From the NCBI GenBank assembly GCA_029267455.1, contig JAJUIX010000103.1:1-5593 (forward strand): 5,593 nt of DNA. Reading direction: 5' to 3'. This document shows positions 1-5,593 of this stretch, piece by piece. Made by a program: the position numbers and the translations under genes. This DNA is from Enteractinococcus sp. Lineage in GTDB: Bacteria > Actinomycetota > Actinomycetes > Actinomycetales > Micrococcaceae. Each line of letters starts with the position of its first letter. Position 1 is the stretch's first letter. The notes under the pieces are model-generated. The model ran no database searches, had not been told where the DNA came from, and saw only the letters and a program-made list of their open reading frames with translations.

Positions 1-120
1 GACGATACGGGACGAATCAGTGCGCTGTGGTACGAAACCGTAGAATCAGACGCTGAGACCGACCCAGCAACACAGTTTCCCGAAGAAGGCGAAGAAAATA
101 ATCCAGGCCTAGGACAGTAG
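1..120 (+). CDS. C-terminal fragment of an unidentified protein
   Basis: The first frame is open from the window edge to a TAG stop and encodes the last 39 residues of a protein whose start lies outside. The fragment begins DDTGRISALWYETV and then becomes an acidic, polar tail rich in Glu, Asp and Asn ending in PGLGQ, which looks disordered. The other two plus-strand frames hit stops within about 55 bases. A strong hairpin starts 20 bases after the stop, as expected for a real gene end. I do not recognise the family; the visible part has no motif, membrane segment or cysteine. It converges on ctaA and so is not part of that transcription unit. Confidence 0.5.
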   Translation, partial: DDTGRISALWYETVESDAETDPATQFPEEGEENNPGLGQ

Positions 121-140
121 AGCCTCAACCCACAGTTCCA

Positions 141-164
141 GGCGCCGGGCAATTGCTCGGCGCC
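141..164 (+). terminator. Hairpin terminator after the leftmost gene
   Basis: Arms GGCGCCGGGC and GCTCGGCGCC form a 10-bp stem with one G-T wobble and an AATT tetraloop, followed by TTCGTC. The hairpin begins 20 bases after the TAG at 118-120. GC-rich hairpins with only a short, weak T run are common terminators in actinobacteria. Without a long T tract, efficiency cannot be judged. Confidence 0.65.
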
Positions 165-196
165 TTCGTCATGTCACGCCCCGTGAATATCGAGCG

Positions 197-240
197 TTAA
201 AAATTATGGCGTCAGCCACCTGGTGCTGCAGCTGACGCCA
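197..240 (-). terminator. Rho-independent terminator of the ABC/ctaA genes
   Basis: Arms TGGCGTCAGC (207-216) and GCTGACGCCA (231-240) are a perfect 10-bp inverted repeat with a 14-base loop. Read on the minus strand, the stem is followed at once by TAATTTTTAA (206-197), a proper U-rich tail, so it terminates minus-strand transcription. It lies 22 bases beyond the ctaA stop. The plus-strand side has no T run, so it is directional. Confidence 0.75.
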
Positions 241-262
241 ATGCCAAGGTATGGAAAGGGGC

Positions 263-1276
263 TTATGCGGGGGCTAGGTCAGACGTCGATTGGTGACGGA
301 CTTCAGCTTCGGTGGGTCGAGTTTCATACTGCGACGTGAAGACATCTAAGACCAAAGTCATAGTCCACACGACAAGGCCCGTGCCGAGCATGTGGAAGCC
401 CACCACGAGAATAGGCAGCCCATTGAAGTGCTGATAGAAACCGACCAGAGCTTGGAAGACTAACACGACAGTGAAGCCCCATACGGCCCGGTGTTGACGA
501 TGCGAGGTGCCAATGCGGTACATGACGACGATGAGAATAATAGCCAACAGGGTCATGAAGTAGGCCGGGGCAGCATGCAGGCGCGTCACCAGCAGCTGAT
601 CGAAATCGTGACGCGGTGCAGTCGGGTCGCCACCATGGGGGCCCGAACCGGTCACGATCGTACCGATAATCAGTGCGACCCAGCCGGCCACGTAGATCGA
701 AAAGGCTGCCACCTTGGTGACGGTGGTTGAGGCACCATCCTGTAACCTGACCGGATGCCCAAGTGTTTTTCGGGCCCGACGTTCTGCGCCAATTCGATGA
801 GCTAATAGGGTGGCAATCGAAACCATGGCCGCAGACAGCAAGAAGTGGAACATCACGACCCAAGGATTCAGGCCGGTCCATACGGTAATTCCACCAATGA
901 CGGCTTGTCCCGGGATACCTAAAAAGAGTATGACCGACATGACAAACAGTCCGCGGTGAGTTTTGCGCAGACGCCACAGCGCGACAATAGTCAGTACGGC
1001 AATCGCGGCGAGGACGAAGGTCAATAAGCGGTTGCCGAATTCAATGACACCGTGCATCCCCATTTCAGGGGTGGTGACATAGGAGTCGGGTGTGCATCGG
1101 GGCCACTCGGAACATCCCAGCCCAGATGCGGTCAATCGCACGGCGCCGCCTGTCACAATGATGCCCGCTTGTGACACGACTGAGGCCACACCTAACACCA
1201 TTATCCACAGCGTGAAGGTACGAGGCATCAGCACATCGGACCACTGACGGAGTGGGTGGTCGCCTGAAGTAGTCAT
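263..1276 (-). CDS. ctaA: Heme A synthase (COX15/CtaA family)
   Basis: This integral membrane enzyme oxidises the C8 methyl of heme O to a formyl group, giving heme A for aa3-type cytochrome c oxidase. The protein has 337 residues with about eight hydrophobic segments, which fits the family. After the first segment comes GGAVRLTASGLGC and then EWPRC. C55 and C61 match the conserved cysteine pair of the outer loop. E79 lies in EFGNR, at the place of the ExxHR motif. H144 (MFHFLL), H234 (TRLHAA) and H295 (VGFHML) match three of the four classical heme-ligand histidines; the fourth position is N82. I chose the ATG at 1276 because AGAGGA lies 8 bases upstream; an in-frame TTG at 1312 would add 12 residues but lacks such support. 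The gene is 60 bases downstream of the ABC permease and is probably cotranscribed with it. Confidence 0.93.
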   Translation of the reverse strand: MTTSGDHPLRQWSDVLMPRTFTLWIMVLGVASVVSQAGIIVTGGAVRLTASGLGCSEWPRCTPDSYVTTPEMGMHGVIEFGNRLLTFVLAAIAVLTIVALWRLRKTHRGLFVMSVILFLGIPGQAVIGGITVWTGLNPWVVMFHFLLSAAMVSIATLLAHRIGAERRARKTLGHPVRLQDGASTTVTKVAAFSIYVAGWVALIIGTIVTGSGPHGGDPTAPRHDFDQLLVTRLHAAPAYFMTLLAIILIVVMYRIGTSHRQHRAVWGFTVVLVFQALVGFYQHFNGLPILVVGFHMLGTGLVVWTMTLVLDVFTSQYETRPTEAEVRHQSTSDLAPA

Positions 1277-1284
1277 GAAAAGAG

Positions 1285-1294
1285 TCCTCTTATA
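1285..1294 (-). promoter_or_regulatory. ctaA ribosome binding site preceded by TATAA
   Basis: On the minus strand the sequence reads TATAAGAGGA. The AGAGGA part is a good Shine-Dalgarno, 8 bases before the ATG at 1276, and it decides the start codon. The preceding TATATAA could act as a -10 element, giving ctaA its own promoter, but I find no convincing -35 hexamer about 17 bases upstream. It may instead only keep the site unstructured. Confidence 0.6.
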
Positions 1295-1303
1295 TATGTC
1301 CGC

Positions 1304-1318
1304 GGTACGCAAAGTACC
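1304..1318. repeat. Short inverted repeat upstream of ctaA
   Basis: GGTAC and GTACC are perfect 5-bp arms around GCAAA, 28 bases before the ctaA ATG in the permease-ctaA gap. There is no T run, so it is not a convincing terminator. A second pair, GTGGC (1325-1329) and GCCAC (1342-1346), lies next to it across the permease stop codon. Both could be chance or could be small stem-loops in a shared mRNA. Confidence 0.3.
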
Positions 1319-1336
1319 TGATGTGTGGCAACTGTG

Positions 1337-2107
1337 CTAGCGCCACTTAAACCAGCGTATAGTGCCCAAGCCGAACACAATGGCCCATAAGGCCAAAATG
1401 ACACATGATCCAAGGTCAAAGACGCCATCAAGAAGGGCAGCACGTAGCCCATTCCCAAGTGCTGCAGAGGGGAGGTAGTCAATGATCACGCTGCCGGTGA
1501 ATTCAGCTACAGGGAAGACGACGCCTCCTAGGGCCCCAAGAATAACCCACGAGATATTGGTGATGGCAAGGGTCGCCTCTGGACGGACAGTGCCGGCGAT
1601 CAGCAACCCCAGACCGGTAAACGCCATGACGCCCAGTACGATGAATATGATTGCGTAGCCAAGCCCCGAAATATTAGGAGACCAACCCAGGAGTGCAGCC
1701 ACCGTTCCGATGACAATAAGTTGGGTCGCTTGCACCATCAGCACGGCTGCTGCTTTTCCTAATAACAGCCCGATGGGGCCCAGGGGAGTGGTGGCAAGGT
1801 ATTGCAAAACCCCGTAACGACGATCGAAGCCAGTAGCGATACCTTGGCCCGTTAACCCCGAAGACAGCACCGATAGCGCAAGCACCCCGGGTGTGGCGAT
1901 GTCGATTGTGGAGGGACCGGTGGCGGTATCGAATAGTCCGGTGAAATATAGCCCGGCCAACGCTAGGAGCGGAAGAATAATCGAAACTAAAAGCTGTTCA
2001 CCGTTGGTGACGGTCACCCGAGTTTCGTAGCGCCCTTGGGCAAGCACCTTCGCCAGCAGGGAGGCCGAATGAGGCTTTTCGACCGGTGTGAGATCAAGCG
2101 TGGTCAT
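1337..2107 (-). CDS. ABC-2 type exporter, permease subunit
   Basis: This is the membrane half of an ABC-2 exporter, working with the ATPase encoded just upstream. The protein has 256 residues: a polar N-terminus of about 38 residues, then about six hydrophobic segments near residues 39-59, 72-92, 112-140, 149-172, 180-201 and 233-250. Family-typical features are YLATTPLGPIGLLLGK (about 103-118), the loop that contacts the ATPase, and LPSAALGNGLRAAL near 212-225 before the last helix. The ATG lies inside the end of the ATPase gene with a 14-base overlap, and GGAG sits about 10 bases before it, indicating translational coupling. The position matches M. tuberculosis Rv1457c, next to ctaA. The substrate cannot be read from the sequence; a role in heme or oxidase maturation is only inferred from the neighbours. 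Confidence 0.87.
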   Translation of the reverse strand: MTTLDLTPVEKPHSASLLAKVLAQGRYETRVTVTNGEQLLVSIILPLLALAGLYFTGLFDTATGPSTIDIATPGVLALSVLSSGLTGQGIATGFDRRYGVLQYLATTPLGPIGLLLGKAAAVLMVQATQLIVIGTVAALLGWSPNISGLGYAIIFIVLGVMAFTGLGLLIAGTVRPEATLAITNISWVILGALGGVVFPVAEFTGSVIIDYLPSAALGNGLRAALLDGVFDLGSCVILALWAIVFGLGTIRWFKWR

Positions 2108-3023
2108 GTGCAGTCAACTCCATAAACACATCTTCCAAGGACTTACCAGTCAGCCCCAGATCCACCGGCATCAAATCATGGCGTACCCACCATGCGCTCA
2201 AAGCATGTAGATCAGCCGGGGTTTCGATGCCCGAGACGTACCAGACCAAACTGGTAGGAGCCACTTCATCTGTGCTGAGCGTCAGATGTGCGGGAAAATC
2301 ATCTTGCTGTGCTGCGGTCAGGGGCGTGTCCAAGCGAAACGATAATGGCGGATGCAGACCTGTTGACGTGAGCTCCTCGACCGTGCCGGCTGCCTCAACA
2401 CGCCCATCACGAATCAACACCACATGATCCGCTAGGCGTTGGGCGTCTTCGAGCAGGTGGGTGGTCAAAATGATGCAGACTCCCAGTGATTTAAGTTCCT
2501 CAATCAAGTCAAAAACAATCCGACGCGAAACGGGATCTAGGCCCGCAGAAGGTTCATCGAGAAAAATCACCTTGGGGCGACCAACAAGTGCCGCCGCCAT
2601 ACCCAGCCGCTGGCGCTGACCACCAGAGAGTCGACGAATTTGGCGATCTTTATAGTCATGAATCTGCAAGCGATCCATCAGGCCGTCAATATCAGCAGGG
2701 TAGCGGTACAAACGTTGTAAATGCTGCAGTAGTCGTTCACCGGTGACCGCCATGGGCAATCCGCCTTCTTGGAGCATTACCCCGACCTGGCTGCGCAGAT
2801 CGGCACCGGCCCGATACGGATCAACACCGAGTAATCGCACGGTTCCAGACGTTGCCGGATCGATACCCTGGGCAATCGACAAGGTAGTGGTTTTTCCTGC
2901 CCCATTGGGACCTAATAAGGCCGTGACTTCACCGGCTTTGGCTTCGAAACTGATGCCTTTGAGGATGTGAAAACGACCCTTGCGAACGCGGACCTCGCGG
3001 TGAACATTCGATAACGACAGCAT
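2094..3023 (-). CDS. ABC exporter, ATP-binding subunit
   Basis: This cytoplasmic ATPase drives the adjacent ABC-2 permease. Of 309 residues, the first 220 or so form a complete nucleotide-binding domain: Walker A GPNGAGKTT at 38-46, Q-loop Q85 in MLQEGG, signature LSGGQ at 132-136, Walker B IFLDEP at 153-158 with catalytic E157, D-loop SAGLD, and H189 in LTTHLLEDA. All key residues are intact. The C-terminal 85 or so residues form an accessory domain ending in the GKSLEDVFMELT motif typical of ABC-2 drug and polymer exporter ATPases (DrrA/CcmA-like). The start ATG has only a weak GAG-type ribosome site 9 bases upstream. It is the first gene of the minus-strand unit, divergent from sufR, and matches Rv1458c by position. 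The substrate is unknown. Confidence 0.93.
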   Translation of the reverse strand: MLSLSNVHREVRVRKGRFHILKGISFEAKAGEVTALLGPNGAGKTTTLSIAQGIDPATSGTVRLLGVDPYRAGADLRSQVGVMLQEGGLPMAVTGERLLQHLQRLYRYPADIDGLMDRLQIHDYKDRQIRRLSGGQRQRLGMAAALVGRPKVIFLDEPSAGLDPVSRRIVFDLIEELKSLGVCIILTTHLLEDAQRLADHVVLIRDGRVEAAGTVEELTSTGLHPPLSFRLDTPLTAAQQDDFPAHLTLSTDEVAPTSLVWYVSGIETPADLHALSAWWVRHDLMPVDLGLTGKSLEDVFMELTAHDHA

Positions 3024-3214
3024 GAATTAAGACTCACAACATTGATGCGATACGTGGTTAGACACGGCCTATAGCTTAGCTACTAATTGTGGCAGTAACC
3101 CCTGCAACAGTCGAGTTAGAAGCTAGGCCTTGAGCAGAATCAGCGCACTCGTGAGCAGGAACATGTCCGTCGCGCTAGCCAAACGTCCGAAGTGGCCTAT
3201 AATTAGGACATACC
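3024..3214. promoter_or_regulatory. Divergent control region between ABC exporter genes and sufR
   Basis: These 191 bases must carry the promoters for both directions. Visible elements are: GGCCTATA twice in the same orientation (3066-3073 and 3194-3201), with TAGGCC, its inverted partial copy, at 3124-3129; TAGCT-T-AGCTA, a perfect 11-base palindrome at 3072-3082; and TGAGCAG repeated at 3131-3137 and 3152-3158, 21 bases apart, about two helical turns. I could not pick a convincing -35/-10 pair for the minus strand. SufR regulators usually bind next to their own gene, so an operator is expected here, but which repeat it might be is a guess. Confidence 0.5.
3176..3208 (+). promoter_or_regulatory. 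Putative sufR promoter and ribosome binding site
   Basis: A perfect TATAAT lies at 3198-3203. The hexamer TAGCCA at 3176-3181 matches the -35 consensus at four of six bases with a 16-base spacer. AGGA (3205-3208) is a good Shine-Dalgarno 6 bases before the ATG at 3215. If TATAAT is the true -10, transcription would start about 5 bases before the ATG and the mRNA would lack the Shine-Dalgarno. Either the gene is nearly leaderless or another promoter lies further upstream. Confidence 0.5.
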
Positions 3215-3973
3215 ATGATTACTAAATTCGCTGAATCCCCTTCGGATAAGTCTACCTCTGGCGCGGGCACATCTAAAACTACACGCCAGAAGGTCATGCA
3301 CGCCGTCCTGTCACACGGGCCGGTCAGTGCAGCGACCATCGGCAAGAAACTCGATTTAACTGCTGCAGCAGTCCGCCGTCATCTTGACGCGCTAGAGGAC
3401 GAGGGCCTTGTGGAAGTCAAGGCTGTTTCGGGGTCACAACGCGGTGCGGGCCGTCCCTCGCGACGCTACGTTGTCACTCAGCAAGGTCAGGTGCAACTCG
3501 GTGATGATTATTTAGGGGTTGCCACGGACGCAATGACTGCCCTGGTGGAGCTTGGCGGTCAAGACGCACTGCGTGGATTCGCACGCCAATATTTTCACAA
3601 AATCGAAGAGCGTTTCAACGAAACAATAGGCGAAGCTTCCACCCTAAATGACCGCATTCAGACCTTAACTAAGGTTTTAGCGGATCTAGGCTTTGCCGCA
3701 TCTACCCGGCGGGCCGGTCGGACCGCGAAGGTGACGACGTTACGTGCGGCACAAATTTGCCAGGGGCACTGTCCCATCCAAGAGCTCGCTGGTAAATTCC
3801 CACAGTTTTGTGAGGAAGAAACTGACCTCTTTGCGCGTTTACTAGAAGTAGATGTGCGAAGACTCGCCACGATGCCCACAGGTGGCCATGTGTGTAACAC
3901 CCACGTACCATTAGGTCGGGCTGCACACGCTTCCCTGCGGGCAGCAAGTAATACGAAGACTTCAGCGAACTAA
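3215..3973 (+). CDS. sufR: SufR-type Fe-S sensing transcriptional regulator
   Basis: A 252-residue DNA-binding regulator of Fe-S cluster assembly genes. Residues 1-22 are a Ser/Thr/Lys-rich tail. Residues 23-90 form an ArsR-like winged helix-turn-helix: VSAATIGKKLDLTAAAVRRH covers the helices, and GAGRPSRRYVVT the wing. Residues 95-175 are mostly helical. Four cysteines follow: C182, C186, C199 and C227, in CX3C-X12-C-X27-C spacing, in the contexts ICQGHCP, FPQFCEEE and GGHVCNTHVP. They are the likely ligands of a redox-active Fe-S cluster. The family normally controls the suf operon according to cluster occupancy; location directly before sufB supports this. The ATG at 3215 has AGGA 6 bases upstream. 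M28 is an internal alternative but falls inside the DNA-binding domain. Activation versus repression cannot be told from sequence. Confidence 0.9.
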   Translation: MITKFAESPSDKSTSGAGTSKTTRQKVMHAVLSHGPVSAATIGKKLDLTAAAVRRHLDALEDEGLVEVKAVSGSQRGAGRPSRRYVVTQQGQVQLGDDYLGVATDAMTALVELGGQDALRGFARQYFHKIEERFNETIGEASTLNDRIQTLTKVLADLGFAASTRRAGRTAKVTTLRAAQICQGHCPIQELAGKFPQFCEEETDLFARLLEVDVRRLATMPTGGHVCNTHVPLGRAAHASLRAASNTKTSAN

Positions 3974-3985
3974 CACAAAACCATA

Positions 3986-4022
3986 GTCACCGAAGGTCTC
4001 ATTGGGGCTTTTGTTTGGTGAC
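3986..4022 (+). promoter_or_regulatory. Stem-loop between sufR and sufB
   Basis: GTCACCGAA (3986-3994) pairs with TTTGGTGAC (4014-4022): nine pairs, one of them G-U, around a 19-base loop. It starts 13 bases after the sufR stop. No U run follows, so it does not look like an intrinsic terminator. It could be an mRNA processing or stability element, a partial attenuator, or the DNA may be a protein site. The function is unproven. Confidence 0.4.
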
Positions 4023-4049
4023 CACCATCCACGACCCGTTATAAAGAGG
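4016..4049 (+). promoter_or_regulatory. Palindrome, possible promoter and ribosome site of sufB
   Basis: TGGTG-AC-CACCA (4016-4027) is a perfect 12-base palindrome of operator size. It overlaps GTGACC (4018-4023), which matches the -35 consensus at four of six bases, 16 bases before TATAAA (4040-4045), which matches -10 at five of six. AAAGAGG (4043-4049) is a strong Shine-Dalgarno 6 bases before the ATG at 4056 and decides that start over the in-frame TTG at 4002. A palindrome over a -35 would suit a repressor such as SufR, but this is inference. Confidence 0.4.
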
Positions 4050-4055
4050 TTGATA

Positions 4056-5516
4056 ATGACGGATCAAATCAGTCAAGAAACCGCCGACCCCGGCGTGATT
4101 CAGGACGTTCTGGACGCCAACCCAGAACTTGAAGCCATTGGACCCTACGAATTCGGGTGGCACGACCCGGACGAAGCCGGCGAAAACGCGGTACGTGGCC
4201 TCAACGAGGACGTGGTGCGTAACATCTCCGAGCTCAAAGAAGAGCCCGAGTGGATGCTGAAGACCCGTCTGAAGGGCCTGCGCTACTTTGAGCGCAAGCC
4301 GATGCCCACCTGGGGTGCAGATCTCTCCGGCATCGATTTCGACCAGATTAAATACTTCGTACGCTCCACCGAAAAGCAAGCTACTCGTTGGGAAGATCTG
4401 CCAGAAGACATTCTGGAGACCTACGAGCGACTTGGCATTCCGGAAGCCGAGCGTGAGCGTCTTGTCGCAGGTGTGGCAGCTCAGTACGAGTCCGAGGTCG
4501 TCTATCACCAGATCAACGATGAACTCGAACGCCAAGGTGTTGTATTCCTGGATACCGATACGGGCCTGAAGGAACATGAAGACATCTTCAAGGAATACTT
4601 CGGCTCTGTCATTCCGGTCGGTGACAACAAGTTCTCCGCACTGAACACCGCGGTATGGTCCGGTGGCTCATTCGTCTACGTACCAAAAGGCGTGCACGTC
4701 GAGATCCCACTCCAGGCCTACTTCCGGATTAACACCGAGAACATGGGCCAATTCGAACGTACCCTCATCATTGCCGATGAAGGTTCGTACGTGCACTATG
4801 TCGAAGGCTGTACAGCTCCGATCTATAAGACCGACTCGTTGCACTCCGCCGTCGTCGAGATTATCGTCAAAAAGAACGCCCGCGTTCGCTACACGACCAT
4901 TCAGAACTGGTCGAATAACGTCTACAACCTCGTCACCAAGCGTGCTGTTGTCGAAGAAGGCGGCACCATGGAATGGGTTGACGGCAATATCGGTTCCAAG
5001 GTCACCATGAAATACCCTGCTGTCTACCTCACCGGGGAGCACTCACACGGCGAAACATTGACCATGGCTTTCGCTGGTGCAGGCCAGTACCAGGACACCG
5101 GCTCGAAGATGGTTCACTTAGCACCAAACACCAAGTCCAACATTATCTCCAAGTCTGTGGCTCGTGGTGGTGGACGTTCTGCCTACCGTGGCCTCGTCCA
5201 GATCACCGAAGGCGCCAAGAACTCGGCAAATAACACCGAGTGTGACGCCCTGCTGGTCGACACCATCTCGCGAACCGACACCTACCCTTACATTGACATC
5301 CGTGAAGACGATGTCACCTTGGGTCACGAAGCAACCGTGTCGAAGGTTTCGGAAATGCAACTGTTCTACCTGATGAGCCGCGGGCTGTCAGAAGAAGAAG
5401 CTATGGCCATGATTGTGCGTGGCTTCGTAGAACCTATTTCGCGCCACCTCCCAATGGAATACGCGCTTGAACTGAACAAACTCATTGAACTGCAAATGGA
5501 AGGATCGGTGGGCTAA
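4056..5516 (+). CDS. sufB: Fe-S cluster assembly scaffold protein SufB
   Basis: SufB forms the cytoplasmic SufBC2D complex, where sulfur from the cysteine desulfurase and iron are assembled into a nascent Fe-S cluster. The protein has 486 residues, the normal length. The N-terminal helical domain carries [14 protein letters not shown] (66-79). The beta-helix core includes [20 protein letters not shown] and YFRIN (about 202-226), VEGCTAPIY with C252, and [29 protein letters not shown] places C396 at the position of the E. coli Cys405 thought to accept sulfur, followed by LGHEATVSK with E425. The C-terminal segment [23 protein letters not shown] is the SufC-contacting domain. There is no intein, unlike some mycobacterial SufB. 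I start at the ATG at 4056 because of AAAGAGG 6 bases before it; the TTG at 4002 would add 18 unlike residues. Codons look more uniformly optimal (ACC, GTC, CTC) than in the neighbours, suggesting high expression. Confidence 0.96.
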   Translation: MTDQISQETADPGVIQDVLDANPELEAIGPYEFGWHDPDEAGENAVRGLNEDVVRNISELKEEPEWMLKTRLKGLRYFERKPMPTWGADLSGIDFDQIKYFVRSTEKQATRWEDLPEDILETYERLGIPEAERERLVAGVAAQYESEVVYHQINDELERQGVVFLDTDTGLKEHEDIFKEYFGSVIPVGDNKFSALNTAVWSGGSFVYVPKGVHVEIPLQAYFRINTENMGQFERTLIIADEGSYVHYVEGCTAPIYKTDSLHSAVVEIIVKKNARVRYTTIQNWSNNVYNLVTKRAVVEEGGTMEWVDGNIGSKVTMKYPAVYLTGEHSHGETLTMAFAGAGQYQDTGSKMVHLAPNTKSNIISKSVARGGGRSAYRGLVQITEGAKNSANNTECDALLVDTISRTDTYPYIDIREDDVTLGHEATVSKVSEMQLFYLMSRGLSEEEAMAMIVRGFVEPISRHLPMEYALELNKLIELQMEGSVG

Positions 5517-5518
5517 GC

Positions 5519-5593
5519 GTGGCCAACACTGACGCAACAACACTCGACGACGGTCCAGACCTGCTGATCCCGGGCATGGGCGAAGAAGGCGAA
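5519..5593 (+). CDS. sufD: Start of a probable SufD (cut by window end)
   Basis: A GTG start follows the sufB stop by two bases, and the frame stays open for 25 codons to the window edge. It begins with VANTDATTL and ends GMGEEGE, a polar N-terminus as expected before the SufD core. No domain is visible yet. The name rests on gene order: in actinobacteria sufR-sufB is followed by sufD and sufC. The purine-rich GGAAGGA ends about 14 bases before the GTG, further than ideal, so translational coupling to sufB is likely. An internal ATG at 5576 is an alternative start. Confidence 0.6.
   Translation, partial: MANTDATTLDDGPDLLIPGMGEEGE

Noticed and set aside
324..977. Long minus-strand open frame of 217 codons overlapping ctaA.
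   Set aside because: It is a shadow of ctaA in another frame: its translation is rich in Arg, Trp, His and Cys with no domain pattern, while the ctaA frame shows clear family motifs.
1277..1312. CtaA extended by 12 residues from a TTG at 1312.
   Set aside because: The extension runs through the AGAGGA ribosome site of the ATG at 1276, and the shorter form already has a normal length and topology.
3130..3225. Small open frame upstream of sufR (from TTG 3130, GTG 3151 or ATG 3163) whose TAA lies 11 bases into sufR, possibly a leader peptide.
   Set aside because: No start has a properly spaced Shine-Dalgarno, the frame crosses the likely sufR -10, and the 20-31 residue peptide shows no regulatory codon run or recognisable feature.
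4002..4055. SufB extended by 18 residues from a TTG at 4002.
   Set aside because: No ribosome site precedes the TTG, the added residues do not resemble SufB, and AAAGAGG is ideally placed for the ATG at 4056.
3999..5360. Antisense open frames opposite sufB (up to 192 codons).
   Set aside because: They mirror the codon bias of sufB, lack ribosome sites, and encode nothing recognisable.
4056..5516. Possible intein in SufB, as in some mycobacteria.
   Set aside because: The SufB reading frame is continuous at normal length, with uninterrupted motifs around C252 and C396 and no inserted block.

Overview
The window is a chromosomal housekeeping segment of an actinobacterium. Spot counts give a GC content in the low to mid 50s. 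The gene order is ctaA, ABC-2 permease, ABC ATPase, then divergently sufR, sufB and the start of a probable sufD. This is the arrangement known from Mycobacterium tuberculosis around Rv1456c-Rv1462, except that the glycosyltransferase gene between the ATPase and sufR there is absent here. The protein style and modest GC fit a lower-GC Micrococcales-like lineage, but I cannot name the genus.

Layout: positions 1-120 hold the acidic C-terminal end of an unidentified plus-strand protein. A converging intergenic region follows, with one terminator hairpin for each strand. On the minus strand (263-3023), an ATPase gene and an overlapping permease gene encode an ABC-2 type exporter, followed by ctaA (heme A synthase). 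A divergent control region of 191 bases (3024-3214) separates these from the plus-strand suf cluster. That cluster comprises a SufR-type winged-helix Fe-S sensor, an 82-base gap with a stem-loop and a small palindrome, SufB, and a GTG-started gene cut off by the window end that is most likely sufD.

Working together: SufB, with SufD and SufC, assembles Fe-S clusters. SufR should sense Fe-S status through four C-terminal cysteines and regulate the suf genes. The minus-strand arm makes heme A for aa3-type cytochrome c oxidase. The exporter has no evident substrate, and its conserved place between heme A synthesis and Fe-S assembly is the main biological puzzle. There are no mobile elements, CRISPR arrays, RNA genes or inteins, and no stretch over 300 bases lacks a gene. 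I see no clearly novel system. The items most worth checking are the control regions around sufR and sufB, a TATAA-plus-Shine-Dalgarno pattern shared by three genes, and the unassigned exporter.
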